8,171 bases of DNA from CAZEFK01 sp964511405 (GCA_964511405.1 CAZEFK010000273.1:1-8171), one strand, 5' to 3'; positions 1 through 7,890 are shown, counted from the first letter of the stretch. Numbers and translations are program-made. The notes: generated from the sequence alone by a model not told the origin.

Positions 1-1033
1 CAACCTGTGCCGCTGCACCGGCTATCGGCCGATCGTGGCGGCGGCGCGGGCGATGCTCGGCCTGGCCCAAGGGCCGGACCGCTTCGCCGCCGAGGCCGCG
101 GCCACCGCCGCCCGCCTGCGCACGCTCGGCCGCGGCCGCATGCTGGCGCTCGAGGCCGCCGGCAAGCGCTACTTCGCGCCGGTGACCGAAAGCGAGCTGG
201 CCGAGGTGCTGGACCGGCATCCCGACGCCCTGATCCTGGCCGGCGGCACCGATGTCGGGCTATGGGTGACCAAACAGCGCCGGGCGCTGCCGGTGGTGGT
301 GTCGGTGGCCGGGGTCGGGTCGCTGCAGGCGATCGAGACCACCGGCCACGCCCTGCGGATCGGTGCCGCCGCCACCTATGCCCAAGCGTTCGGGCCGCTG
401 ACCGGCCTGTTCCCGGCGCTGGCGCCGATGCTCCGGCGCCTGGGCTCGGCCCAGATCCGCAACGCCGGCACCCTCGGCGGCAACATCGCCAACGGCTCGC
501 CCATCGGCGACAGCCTGCCGGCGCTGATCGCCCTGGGTGCCGAGCTGGTGCTGCGGGCCAAGGGCGGCGAGCGGCGGCTGCCGCTGCAGGACCTCTTCCT
601 CGGCTATCGCCGCACCGCCCTGCGCCCCGGCGAATATGTCGCACGGATCGACCTGCCGTTGGCCGCGGCCGCCGGCATCACGCGGATCTACAAGATCTCG
701 AAGCGCTTCGACCAGGACATCTCGGCGGTGCTCGGCGCGTTCTGGCTGCGCCTGGACGGCGGCCGGGTCGCCGACGCCCGGGTCGCCTTCGGCGGCATGG
801 CGGCGACGCCGAAGCGGGCGCCGGCCTGCGAGGCGGCCCTGATCGGCCAGCGCTGGTCGGCCGAGACGGCGGCCGCGGCGGCCGCGGCGCTCGACCAGGA
901 CTTCGCGCCGCTGACCGACTTCCGCGCCTCCGCGGACTATCGCCGGCTGGTGGCCCGGAACTTGGTGCTGAAGCTGTATCTGGAGACGGCCGACCCTGCC
1001 GCCGTGGTCGGCGTGTCCGCCGCCGCGGAGTAG
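1..1033 (+). CDS. xdhA: Xanthine dehydrogenase small subunit (Fe-S/FAD), 5'-truncated
   Basis: The reading frame is open from the left edge (first full codon at 2) to TAG at 1031-1033, giving 343 visible residues. It opens with NLCRCTGY, the end of the second [2Fe-2S] site; Cys3 and Cys5 of the fragment are two of its ligands. An FAD-binding domain of the molybdenum hydroxylase type follows, with AGGTDVG at about residues 80-86 and NAGTLGGNIANGSPIGDS at about 154-171. The C-terminal flavoprotein domain begins near YKISKRFDQDIS (about 230-241). Family members are roughly 460-490 residues, so about 120-140 residues, including the plant-type ferredoxin domain, lie upstream of the window. In the enzyme this cytoplasmic subunit passes electrons from the Mo centre through Fe-S clusters to FAD and NAD+. 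A GTG at 35 in this frame is not a real start, because it would discard the cluster cysteines. The alternative, another molybdenum hydroxylase flavoprotein-type subunit, is made unlikely by the neighbouring xdhB and xdhC. Confidence 0.95.
   Translation, partial: NLCRCTGYRPIVAAARAMLGLAQGPDRFAAEAAATAARLRTLGRGRMLALEAAGKRYFAPVTESELAEVLDRHPDALILAGGTDVGLWVTKQRRALPVVVSVAGVGSLQAIETTGHALRIGAAATYAQAFGPLTGLFPALAPMLRRLGSAQIRNAGTLGGNIANGSPIGDSLPALIALGAELVLRAKGGERRLPLQDLFLGYRRTALRPGEYVARIDLPLAAAAGITRIYKISKRFDQDISAVLGAFWLRLDGGRVADARVAFGGMAATPKRAPACEAALIGQRWSAETAAAAAAALDQDFAPLTDFRASADYRRLVARNLVLKLYLETADPAAVVGVSAAAE
1027..1030 (+). promoter_or_regulatory. Ribosome binding site of xdhB inside the end of xdhA
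   Basis: GGAG lies 6 nt upstream of the ATG at 1037. It overlaps the last sense codon of xdhA, so ribosomes finishing xdhA stop on top of the xdhB initiation region. This supports ATG 1037 as the start and suggests translational coupling. Confidence 0.6.
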
Positions 1034-1036
1034 CCG

Positions 1037-3385
1037 ATGGACCGATCCCTTGGCGGCATCGCCGCGCCCCTGCCCCACGATAGCGCGGCCAAGCATGTGA
1101 CCGGCCGCGCCGCCTATGTCGACGACCTGCCCGAGCCGCGCGCCCTGCTGCACGTCCAGTTGAAGCTCAGCGAGCGCGCCCATGCCCGCATCCTCGGTAT
1201 CGATGCCGACGCGGCCCGCCGGGCGCCTGATGTCGTGGCCGTGCTCGGCGCCGCCGACGTGCCCGGGGTCAACGACGTCGGGCCGGTGACGGCCGGCGAC
1301 CCGATCTTCGCCGATGGCGTGGTCGAGTATGCCGGGCAATCGGTGCTGGCGATCGCCGCCGAGACCCGCGCCGCAGCCCGCGCCGCGCTCGACCTGGTGA
1401 CGGTCGCCTACGAGGACCTGCCGGCGATCCTGTCGATCGAGGATGCGCTCGAGGCCGGCACCGTCGTCGAGGCGACCCAGGTGATGGCGACCGGCGACGC
1501 CGCCCACGCGGTGGCGTCGGCGCCGCACCGGCTGGCCGGCGAGCTGCGGATCGGCGGCCAGGACCATTTCTACCTGGAAGGCCAAGTGGCGATGGCGGTG
1601 CCGGGCGAGGACGGCGACATGCTGGTCTTCAGCTCGACCCAGCATCCGTCGGAAGTGCAGCACCTGGTCGCGCGCGCCCTGGGCGTGCCGGACAACGCGG
1701 TGACGGTCGAGGTCAGGCGCATGGGTGGCGGCTTCGGCGGCAAGGAGACCCAGGCCGCCCTGTTCGCCGCCGTCGCGGCGCTGGTGGCCCGGGCCACCGG
1801 CCGGCCGGCCAAGCTGCGCATGGACCGCGACGACGACATGCTGAACACCGGCAAGCGCCACGACTTCCTGGCGCGCTACCAGGTCGGCTTCGGCGGCGAC
1901 GGGCGCATCCACGGCCTGGACCTGGTGCTGGCGTCGCGCTGCGGCATCTCGGCCGACCTGTCGTCGGCCATCAACGACCGCACGATGTTCCACTGCGACA
2001 ACGCGTACTACCTGCCCAACGTCCGCATCACCTCGCACCGCTGCCGGACCAACACCGTGTCGAACACCGCCTTCCGCGGCTTCGGCGGGCCCCAGGGCAT
2101 GATGGTGATCGAATGGGTCATCGACGAGGTGGCGCGCCATCTGGGCCTGGATCCGCTGGCGGTGCGGCAGCGCAACTTCTACGGACCGGCACCCCGCGAT
2201 CAGACGCCCTATGGCCAGGCGGTCGAGGATTTCTGCCTGGACGAGATCACCGCACGGCTGGCCGAGACCAGCGACTACCGCCGCCGCCGCGCCGCCATCG
2301 ACGCGTTCAACGCGCGGCACCTCCATGTCAGGCGCGGCCTGGCGCTGACGCCTGTCAAATTCGGCATCTCGTTCACCACCACCCACCTCAACCAGGCCGG
2401 CGCCCTGCTGCATGTCTATGCCGACGGCAGCGTCCACCTGAACCATGGCGGCACCGAAATGGGGCAGGGCCTGTTCCAGAAGGTGGCCCAGGTGGTCGCC
2501 GAGGAGCTGCAGGTCGACGTCGGCCGGATCAAGATCACCGCCACCAACACCGGCAAGGTGCCGAACACCTCGGCGACCGCGGCCTCGTCGGGCAGCGACC
2601 TGAACGGCATGGCGGCCCAGGCGGCGGCGCGGACGGTCAAGCAGCGGCTGGCCGCCTTCGCCGCCGCCGAATCAGGCGTCGCGCCCGAGGCGGTCCGCTT
2701 CGCCGCCAATCGCGTGACCGCCGGCGACCGGACCTGGAGCTTCCCGGAGCTGGCGCGGCGCGCCTACCTGGCCCGCGTGCCGCTGTCGTCGACCGGCTTC
2801 TACAAGACGCCGCTGATCCACTACGACCGCGCCAAGCACAAGGGCCGGCCGTTCTTCTATTTCGGCTATGGCGCGGCGGTGTCGGAGGTGCTGGTCGACT
2901 GCCTGACCGGCGAGTACCGGGTCACCCGGGTCGACGTGCTGCACGATGTCGGCCGGTCGCTGAACCCGGCGATCGATCGCGGCCAGGTCGAAGGCGGCTT
3001 CGTCCAGGGCATGGGCTGGCTGACCACCGAGGAGCTGTGGTGGGACGACGCCGGCCGGCTGCGCACCCATGCGCCCTCGACCTACAAGATCCCGGCGTGC
3101 GGGGACGTGCCCGAGGATTTCCGGGTCGAGCTGCACGAGCGTCCGAACCAGGCCGACACCGTCGGCCGCTCCAAGGCCGTCGGCGAGCCGCCGCTGATGC
3201 TGGCGATCTCGGTCTTCCATGCCCTCAAGGACGCCGTCGCCAGCATCGCCGAGCACCGTCTGAGCCCGGCGCTGGATGCGCCGGCGACGCCCGAGCGCGT
3301 GCTGCTGGCGATCGAGGCCCTGCGCCGCCGTCTGGCCGACGGCGAGGTGCCGGGGCCGGCCCGCGCCCCGCTGGCGGCGGAATAG
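1037..3385 (+). CDS. xdhB: Xanthine dehydrogenase large subunit (molybdopterin-binding)
   Basis: This 782-residue protein is the catalytic subunit that hydroxylates hypoxanthine and xanthine, finally giving urate, at a Mo-cofactor site in the cytoplasm. Length and motifs fit bacterial XdhB over the whole protein. The N-terminal hammerhead domain starts at SAAKHVTGRAAYVDDLPEP (about 16-34). GGQDHFYLE (Gln175) matches the conserved Mo-site glutamine loop. GGGFGGKE ends in Glu237, and FRGFGGPQ contains Arg347; these match the substrate-orienting Glu802 and Arg880 of bovine XDH. KFGISF follows at 441-446 and GGTEMGQG at 471-478. KAVGEPPL carries Glu717, matching the catalytic general base Glu1261. 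All the residues that separate purine oxidisers from aldehyde oxidases therefore look present. It starts 3 nt after xdhA and ends immediately before the xdhC ATG. No frameshift or domain loss is seen. Confidence 0.97.
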   Translation: MDRSLGGIAAPLPHDSAAKHVTGRAAYVDDLPEPRALLHVQLKLSERAHARILGIDADAARRAPDVVAVLGAADVPGVNDVGPVTAGDPIFADGVVEYAGQSVLAIAAETRAAARAALDLVTVAYEDLPAILSIEDALEAGTVVEATQVMATGDAAHAVASAPHRLAGELRIGGQDHFYLEGQVAMAVPGEDGDMLVFSSTQHPSEVQHLVARALGVPDNAVTVEVRRMGGGFGGKETQAALFAAVAALVARATGRPAKLRMDRDDDMLNTGKRHDFLARYQVGFGGDGRIHGLDLVLASRCGISADLSSAINDRTMFHCDNAYYLPNVRITSHRCRTNTVSNTAFRGFGGPQGMMVIEWVIDEVARHLGLDPLAVRQRNFYGPAPRDQTPYGQAVEDFCLDEITARLAETSDYRRRRAAIDAFNARHLHVRRGLALTPVKFGISFTTTHLNQAGALLHVYADGSVHLNHGGTEMGQGLFQKVAQVVAEELQVDVGRIKITATNTGKVPNTSATAASSGSDLNGMAAQAAARTVKQRLAAFAAAESGVAPEAVRFAANRVTAGDRTWSFPELARRAYLARVPLSSTGFYKTPLIHYDRAKHKGRPFFYFGYGAAVSEVLVDCLTGEYRVTRVDVLHDVGRSLNPAIDRGQVEGGFVQGMGWLTTEELWWDDAGRLRTHAPSTYKIPACGDVPEDFRVELHERPNQADTVGRSKAVGEPPLMLAISVFHALKDAVASIAEHRLSPALDAPATPERVLLAIEALRRRLADGEVPGPARAPLAAE

Positions 3386-4420
3386 ATGGCCGACCCGCTG
3401 GCCTGGCTCGACGACTTGGCGGCCGCGGCGGCGGCCGGCCGGCCGGTGGTGCTGGTCAGCGTGGTCGAGGCCCTGGGCTCGGTGCCGCGCGGCCCGGGCG
3501 CCCGGATGGTGGTCGACCGCGACCGGGTATCGGGCACGATCGGCGGCGGCAATTTGGAATTCCGGGCCATCGCCTTGGCGCGCGCGCAGCTCGAATCCCC
3601 GCGCCGGCCGCGGCTGGTGCGCTTCCCGCTGGGCCCGGCGCTGGACCAATGCTGCGGCGGTGCCGTCACGCTGCTGATCGAGCCGCTGCCGCCGGACCGC
3701 CTGGCCTGGGTCGAGCCCGCGCGCCGCACGCTCGACGCCGGCACATCAGTGCTCCTGACCGCGCGGCTGGACGGCCATCAGCGCCGGCTCGGCGCGCCGG
3801 ATGGCTTGGCGCCCGAACCCGGCAGGTGCCTCCTGTGGCCGCGCCGCGATCCCGAGCTGGTGGTCGAATGCCTGGCGCCCGTCGGGCTTGATGTGGTGGT
3901 GTTCGGCGCCGGCCATGTCGGCCGCGCGGTGGTCCAGGTGCTGGCAACCCTGCCCGCCCGCCTGACTTGGGTCGACGACCGCGCCGACGCGGTGTCGCTG
4001 GCGGTCGACGACGTTCGCACGGTCGTCGCCGCGCGGCCGGAGGATCAGGTCGCGGCCGCCCGCCCCGGCGCCATCGTGCTGGTCATGACCCACGACCATG
4101 CGCTCGACTATCGGCTGTGCGCGGCCGCCCTGGCCCGCGCCGACCTGGGGCTGATCGGGCTGATCGGCTCCGCCACCAAGCGCGCCCGCTTCGCCCGCCG
4201 GCTCGAGGCCGCCGGGCTGGACCCGGGCCGGCTGGTCTGCCCGATCGGCCTGCCCGGGATCGGCGGCAAGCATCCGGGCGAGATCGCCGTAGCGGTGGCG
4301 GCCCAGATCCTGCAACGTCATGGTCGCGATCGACCGGAGGATTCGCCCGCGCATGGACAGCCCGCCTCGCCTCAGCTTGCGCGCGATCACCAAGCGGTTC
4401 CCCAGCACGCTGGCGAATGA
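3386..4420 (+). CDS. xdhC: XdhC, molybdenum cofactor insertion chaperone for xanthine dehydrogenase
   Basis: This 344-residue protein belongs to the XdhC/CoxI family. In Rhodobacter capsulatus, XdhC binds Mo cofactor, promotes its sulfuration and delivers it to XdhB; it is not part of the finished enzyme. The N-terminal domain shows VVLVSVVEALGSVPRGPGAR (21-40), TIGGGNLEFRA (51-61) and a DQCCGG motif with Cys89 and Cys90. The C-terminal Rossmann-like domain begins at VVVFGAGHVGRAVVQVL (171-187). It continues through MTHDHALDYRL (234-244) and GLIGSATKRARF (258-269) to GIGGKHPGEIAVAVAAQIL (291-309). The ATG follows the xdhB stop with no gap; a weak GGCGGA lies just upstream. The last 35 residues, after QIL at 309, are polar and Pro/His/Gln-rich. 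They resemble no part of the family I know and run into the next gene's coding sequence, so they are probably read-on rather than a functional domain. Confidence 0.95.
   Translation: MADPLAWLDDLAAAAAAGRPVVLVSVVEALGSVPRGPGARMVVDRDRVSGTIGGGNLEFRAIALARAQLESPRRPRLVRFPLGPALDQCCGGAVTLLIEPLPPDRLAWVEPARRTLDAGTSVLLTARLDGHQRRLGAPDGLAPEPGRCLLWPRRDPELVVECLAPVGLDVVVFGAGHVGRAVVQVLATLPARLTWVDDRADAVSLAVDDVRTVVAARPEDQVAAARPGAIVLVMTHDHALDYRLCAAALARADLGLIGLIGSATKRARFARRLEAAGLDPGRLVCPIGLPGIGGKHPGEIAVAVAAQILQRHGRDRPEDSPAHGQPASPQLARDHQAVPQHAGE
4336..4340 (+). promoter_or_regulatory. Ribosome binding site deciding the ATPase start
   Basis: GGAGG ends 12 nt before the ATG at 4353, a longer spacer than ideal. The upstream in-frame ATG at 4320 has no recognisable Shine-Dalgarno sequence. 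This site lies inside xdhC. Confidence 0.5.
4353..4420 (+). other. 68-nt overlap of xdhC with the ABC ATPase gene
   Basis: xdhC (frame of 3386) and the ATPase gene (frame of 4353) are read in different frames over these 68 bases. The overlap would be 101 nt if translation began at ATG 4320. The ATPase frame encodes its normal N-terminal strand (LSLRAITKRFP), while the xdhC frame encodes an apparently unconstrained tail. Selection therefore probably acts mainly on the ATPase frame here. Confidence 0.75.
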
Positions 4421-5888
4421 CGCGGTCGACCTGGACCTCGCCGCGGGCGAGATTCATGCCCTCCTCGGCGAGAACGGCGCCGGCAAGAGCACTCTGGTCA
4501 AAATCGTCGCCGGCGTGCTGCAGCCCGATGCCGGCACCGTCGCCTGGGAAGGCCAGCCGGTGGTGCTGTCCGGCCCGGCCCAGGCCCGCGCCCTCGGCAT
4601 CGGCGTGGTGTTCCAGCATTTCGCGCTGTTCGAGTCCCTGACCGTCGCCGAGAACCTGGCGCTGGGCAGCGGCGGCGCGGTCCCGGGCCTGGCCCAGCGG
4701 ATCCGGACGGTGGCCGACAAGTACGGCCTGGCGCTGGATCCCGAGCGGCCGGTCTGGAGCCTGTCGGTCGGCGAACGGCAGCGGGTCGAAATCGTGCGCT
4801 GCCTGCTGCGGGCGCCGCGCCTGCTGATCATGGACGAGCCGACCTCGGTGCTGACGCCCCAGGAGGTCGGCACTTTGTTCGACGCCCTGCGCCGGCTGGC
4901 CGACGAGGGCTGCAGCATCCTCTACATCAGCCACAAGCTGGACGAGATCCGGGTCCTGTGCCACCGCGCCACGGTGCTGCGCGGCGGCCGCGTGGTCGCC
5001 ACCCTGGACCCGACCCGGGAGACGCCGCACAGCCTGGCCGAGCTGATGATCGGCCGCGACCTGGTGCTGCCCGAGCGCCGGCCCGGCCACGCGCCCGGCG
5101 CGCCGCGGCTGCAGGTCCAGGGCCTGTCGGTGCCGGCCGAGGACATCGGCAGCATCGCGCTGCAGGACATCAGCCTGGCGGTGCGCGCGGGCGAAATCCT
5201 GGGCATCGCCGGGGTCGCCGGCAACGGCCAGGCCGAGCTGATGGCGGCCCTGAGCGGCGAGCGGCCGGCGGCGCGGGCCGACGCCATCCGCCTCGACGGC
5301 ACCGCGGTCGGCCGGGCGGGCCCGGCCGAGCGCCGGCGCCGGGGGCTGGCGGTCGTGCCCGAAGAGCGGCTCGGCCGCGGCGCCGTGCCCGAACTGTCGC
5401 TGGCCGAGAACGCGCTGCTGTCGAGCTATCCGCGCGCGGCGCTGCTGCAGGGCGGCCTGATCCGCCTGGATCGCATCCGGGCGCTGGCCGCCCGCATCAT
5501 CCAGGGCTTCCAGGTGGTGGCGCCCGGCCCGGCCGCCGAGGCGCGCAGCCTCTCGGGCGGCAACCTTCAGAAGTTCATCGTCGGGCGCGAGATCCTGCAG
5601 GAGCCGACGGTGCTGGTCGCCGCCCAGCCGACCTGGGGGGTCGACGCCGGCGCGGCTGCCGCGATCCACCGGGCGCTCTTGGACCTGGCCGAGCGCGGCG
5701 CCGCCGTGCTGGTGCTGAGCCAGGACCTGGAGGAGCTGTTCCGCATCGCCGACCGAATCGCGGTCATCTTCCACGGCCGGCTGTCGCCGGCGCGCCGCAC
5801 CCACGACACCACCGTCGAGCAGATCGGGCTGCTGATGGGCGGCCGCTTCGACCTGGTGACCACGGCCGAGGTCGAGCATGCCGCTTAG
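4353..5888 (+). CDS. ABC importer ATPase with two nucleotide-binding domains (BMP/YufO family)
   Basis: This 511-residue cytoplasmic ATPase powers the importer formed with the next two permeases. It carries two ABC domains in tandem, as in YufO/NupA and sugar importers of the RbsA type. Domain 1 looks complete: Walker A GENGAGKST (39-47), Q-loop Gln88 in VVFQHF, signature LSVGERQR (137-144), Walker B LLIMDE (157-162), and H-loop His194. Domain 2 is degenerate at the ATPase site. It has GVAGNGQAEL (287-296) in place of a Walker A lysine motif and VLVAAQPT (420-427) with Gln425 at the catalytic glutamate position. SQDL (456-459) replaces the H-loop histidine, although the signature LSGGNLQK (400-407) is intact. 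This asymmetry is usual for the family, so one hydrolysing site is expected. ATG 4353 is preferred because of its upstream GGAGG and because only a short lead precedes the first strand; ATG 4320 would add 11 residues. The gene overlaps the following permease by 11 nt. Confidence 0.95.
   Translation: MDSPPRLSLRAITKRFPSTLANDAVDLDLAAGEIHALLGENGAGKSTLVKIVAGVLQPDAGTVAWEGQPVVLSGPAQARALGIGVVFQHFALFESLTVAENLALGSGGAVPGLAQRIRTVADKYGLALDPERPVWSLSVGERQRVEIVRCLLRAPRLLIMDEPTSVLTPQEVGTLFDALRRLADEGCSILYISHKLDEIRVLCHRATVLRGGRVVATLDPTRETPHSLAELMIGRDLVLPERRPGHAPGAPRLQVQGLSVPAEDIGSIALQDISLAVRAGEILGIAGVAGNGQAELMAALSGERPAARADAIRLDGTAVGRAGPAERRRRGLAVVPEERLGRGAVPELSLAENALLSSYPRAALLQGGLIRLDRIRALAARIIQGFQVVAPGPAAEARSLSGGNLQKFIVGREILQEPTVLVAAQPTWGVDAGAAAAIHRALLDLAERGAAVLVLSQDLEELFRIADRIAVIFHGRLSPARRTHDTTVEQIGLLMGGRFDLVTTAEVEHAA
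5868..5871 (+). promoter_or_regulatory. Ribosome binding site of the first permease
   Basis: GAGG lies 6 nt before the ATG at 5878, inside the last codons of the ATPase gene. It supports ATG 5878 over the later in-frame ATG at 5920, which would cut into the N-terminal leader just before the first membrane segment. Confidence 0.5.
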
Positions 5889-6954
5889 GCTGGAGCCGCG
5901 CCCGGCCGCCTCGCGCCGGATGCGGGCGGCGACGCCGGTGATCGCCGTCGGACTGACCGTGCTGGCCGGCGCCGCCCTGTTCGCCCTCTTGGGCTTTCCG
6001 CCGCTCGCCGCGCTCTATGCCTTTTTCGTGGCGCCGATCGACAGCGCCTATGGCTTGTCGGAGCTGACGATCAAGGCGACGCCGCTGACCCTGATCGCGA
6101 TCGGGCTGTCGCTCGGCTTCCGGGCCAATGTCTGGAACATCGGCGCCGAAGGCCAGCTCACCATCGGCGCCATCGCCGGCTTCGGCGTGGCGATGCCGTT
6201 CGGCGGCGACGAGCCTGATTGGGTGCTGCCGGCGATGCTGCTGGCGGGCACCGCCGGCGGCGCCCTGTGGGCGGGGATTCCGGCGCTGCTGCGGACCCGC
6301 TTCAACGCCAGCGAGATCCTGTCGAGCCTGATGCTGACCTATGTCGCGACGCTGCTGCTGGGCTATCTGGTGACCGGCCCGTGGCGCGATCCCGCCGGCT
6401 TCAACTTCCCGCAATCGCCGGAGCTCGGCGACGCCGCCCAATTGCCGCGGCTGATCGAGGGCATGCGCCTGCATATCGGCTGGCCGCTGGCGCTGGCGGT
6501 GGTCGCCGCCGCATGGCTGCTGATCGCCCGCGGTTTCGTGGGCTTCCAGATCAAGGTGATCGGGCTGTCGGCGCCGGCCGCTGCCTATGCCGGCTTCCGC
6601 CAGCCGCGCATCGTCTGGCTGACCCTGCTGGCGGGCGGCAGTCTGGCCGGCCTGGCCGGGATCATCGAGGTCGCCGGCCCGATCGGCCAGCTGCTGCCGT
6701 CGGTGTCGCCCGGCTACGGCTTCACCGCGATCATCGTCGCCTTCCTGGGCCGGCTGCATCCCCTGGGCATCCTAGCCGCGGCGCTGCTGGTGTCGCTGTC
6801 CTACCTGGGCGGCGAGGCGGCCCAGATCTCGATGAAGCTGCCGTTGGCGGCCTCGGGGGTGTTCCAAGGCCTGCTGCTGTTCTTCCTGCTCGCGACCGAC
6901 GTGCTGGTGCGCTACCGCCCGGTCTGGAGCCGTCCGATCCGGGTGGCGGCCTGA
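5878..6954 (+). CDS. ABC importer permease 1 (BMP/YufP family)
   Basis: This 358-residue integral inner-membrane protein is one half of the translocation channel. It belongs to the BPD_transp_2 (branched-chain amino acid/sugar type) permease family and most resembles YufP-type subunits of nucleoside importers. A basic N-terminal leader (residues 1-17) precedes hydrophobic segments at about 18-40, 65-82, 93-108, 115-136, 148-166, 201-218, 245-266, 282-310 and 322-343. The hallmark FRANVWNIGAEGQLTIGA lies at 81-98, and RFNASEILSSLMLTY at 141-155. The cytoplasmic coupling region expected to contact the ATPase is around FQIKVIGLSAPAAAYAGF (223-240). The region around 167-195, GPWRDPAGFNFPQSPEL onward, is polar and probably periplasmic. 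Translation is probably coupled to the ATPase gene through the 11-nt overlap. The substrate cannot be read from this sequence alone; a purine is inferred from context. Confidence 0.93.
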   Translation: MPLRLEPRPAASRRMRAATPVIAVGLTVLAGAALFALLGFPPLAALYAFFVAPIDSAYGLSELTIKATPLTLIAIGLSLGFRANVWNIGAEGQLTIGAIAGFGVAMPFGGDEPDWVLPAMLLAGTAGGALWAGIPALLRTRFNASEILSSLMLTYVATLLLGYLVTGPWRDPAGFNFPQSPELGDAAQLPRLIEGMRLHIGWPLALAVVAAAWLLIARGFVGFQIKVIGLSAPAAAYAGFRQPRIVWLTLLAGGSLAGLAGIIEVAGPIGQLLPSVSPGYGFTAIIVAFLGRLHPLGILAAALLVSLSYLGGEAAQISMKLPLAASGVFQGLLLFFLLATDVLVRYRPVWSRPIRVAA

Positions 6955-6955
6955 C

Positions 6956-7879
6956 ATGCTGGAGACCCTGAGCGCCATCCTGGTGGCGACGATCACCGCG
7001 GCGACGCCGCTGCTGCTGGCGGCGTCGGGCGAGCTGGTGACGGAGAAGTCGGGCGTGCTCAACGTCGGCACCGAGGGGCTGATGCTGGTCGGCGCGGTGT
7101 CGGGCTTCGCCGCCCATGTCGCGACCGGCAGCCCGGCGGTCGGCGTGCTCGCGGCGGCGGTCGCCGGCATGCTGCTGGCCGCCGTCTTCGCGGTCCTGAC
7201 CTTGACCCTGCTGGCCAACCAGGTGGCCAGCGGCCTGGCGCTGACCCTGTTCGGCGTGGGGCTCAGCGCCCTGGTCGGGCGCGGCTATGTCGGGATCCCG
7301 TCGGTGCACCTGCCGCGGCTGGACATTCCCGGCCTGTCGGACCTGCCGCTGGTCGGGCCGGTGCTGTTCGGCCATGACGTGCTGGTCTATCTGTCGGTGG
7401 CGATGCTGGCCGGGATCGACTGGTTCCTGGCGCGCAGCCGGCTCGGGCTGATCCTGCGCGCGGTCGGCGAGAGCCACGACGCCGCCCATGCCCTGGGCTA
7501 TCCGGTGGTGCGCATCCGCTATCTGGCGGTGCTGTTCGGCGGCGCCATGGCCGGCCTGGGCGGCGCCTATCTGTCGCTGGCCTACACGCCGATGTGGGCG
7601 GAGCAGATGACCGCCGGCCGCGGCTGGATCGCGCTGGCGCTTGTGGTGTTCGCGACCTGGCGGCCGTGGCGGCTGCTGCTGGGCGCCTACCTGTTCGGCG
7701 GCGTCACCATGGCCCAGCTCTACGTCCAGGGCGCGGGCGTGCCGATCCCCTCGCAGTTCCTGGCGATGCTGCCCTACCTGGCGACGGTCTTCGTCCTGGT
7801 CCTGATTTCGAGCAATGTGGCGCTGGTGCGGCGCAATGCTCCCGCCTGCATCGGCAAGGTCTTCCATGCCGATGCCTGA
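6956..7879 (+). CDS. ABC importer permease 2 (BMP/YufQ family)
   Basis: This 307-residue inner-membrane protein is the second, non-identical half of the channel. It shows the YufQ-type signature SGELVTEKSGVLNVGTEGLM (residues 24-43), which parallels the NIGAEGQ motif of permease 1. The likely coupling segment is GLILRAVGESHDAAHALGY (164-182), followed by the Gly/Ala-rich LFGGAMAGLGGAYL (193-206). GRGWIALALVVFATWRP (221-237) is another family-typical block. Hydrophobic segments are visible at about 5-23, 43-57, 62-87, 92-108, 141-157, 188-210, 223-250 and 266-288. The hydrophilic C-terminus ends in NAPACIGKVFHADA, similar to tails I recall from alphaproteobacterial homologues, so the 3' end appears intact. 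The ATG comes 1 nt after the permease 1 stop with only a weak GGTGGCGG upstream, so initiation probably depends on ribosomes arriving from the upstream gene. Confidence 0.93.
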   Translation: MLETLSAILVATITAATPLLLAASGELVTEKSGVLNVGTEGLMLVGAVSGFAAHVATGSPAVGVLAAAVAGMLLAAVFAVLTLTLLANQVASGLALTLFGVGLSALVGRGYVGIPSVHLPRLDIPGLSDLPLVGPVLFGHDVLVYLSVAMLAGIDWFLARSRLGLILRAVGESHDAAHALGYPVVRIRYLAVLFGGAMAGLGGAYLSLAYTPMWAEQMTAGRGWIALALVVFATWRPWRLLLGAYLFGGVTMAQLYVQGAGVPIPSQFLAMLPYLATVFVLVLISSNVALVRRNAPACIGKVFHADA

Positions 7880-7890
7880 CCTTCCAACGA

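Noticed and set aside
260..2446. A 728-codon open frame on the minus strand opposite xdhA/xdhB
   Set aside because: It lies antisense to two unmistakable genes. Its translation is a low-complexity Arg/Gly/Ala/His/Gln mix with no motif. Long antisense frames are expected where third codon positions are nearly all G or C.
2113..3891. A 592-codon plus-strand frame overlapping xdhB and xdhC in another phase
   Set aside because: The translation is Pro/Arg/Gly-rich and without motifs, while the overlapping frames hold full-length conserved enzymes.
4320..4352. Alternative earlier ATPase start at ATG 4320
   Set aside because: It has no Shine-Dalgarno sequence and adds 11 Arg-rich residues before the normal family start. 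ATG 4353 has GGAGG upstream. It is not fully excluded, because the 12-nt spacer is long.
5612..5637. Missing catalytic glutamate and Walker A lysine in the second ATPase domain as a sign of a broken gene
   Set aside because: This degenerate second site is a usual property of the tandem-domain ATPases of this importer family; the frame is intact.
4083..5879. A 598-codon minus-strand open frame opposite the ATPase gene, and similar ones at 2672-3649, 5764-6759 and 6731-8008
   Set aside because: All are composition shadows of the plus-strand genes: repetitive Gln/Arg/His/Ala translations, no domain, and no ribosome binding site or promoter that I could see.
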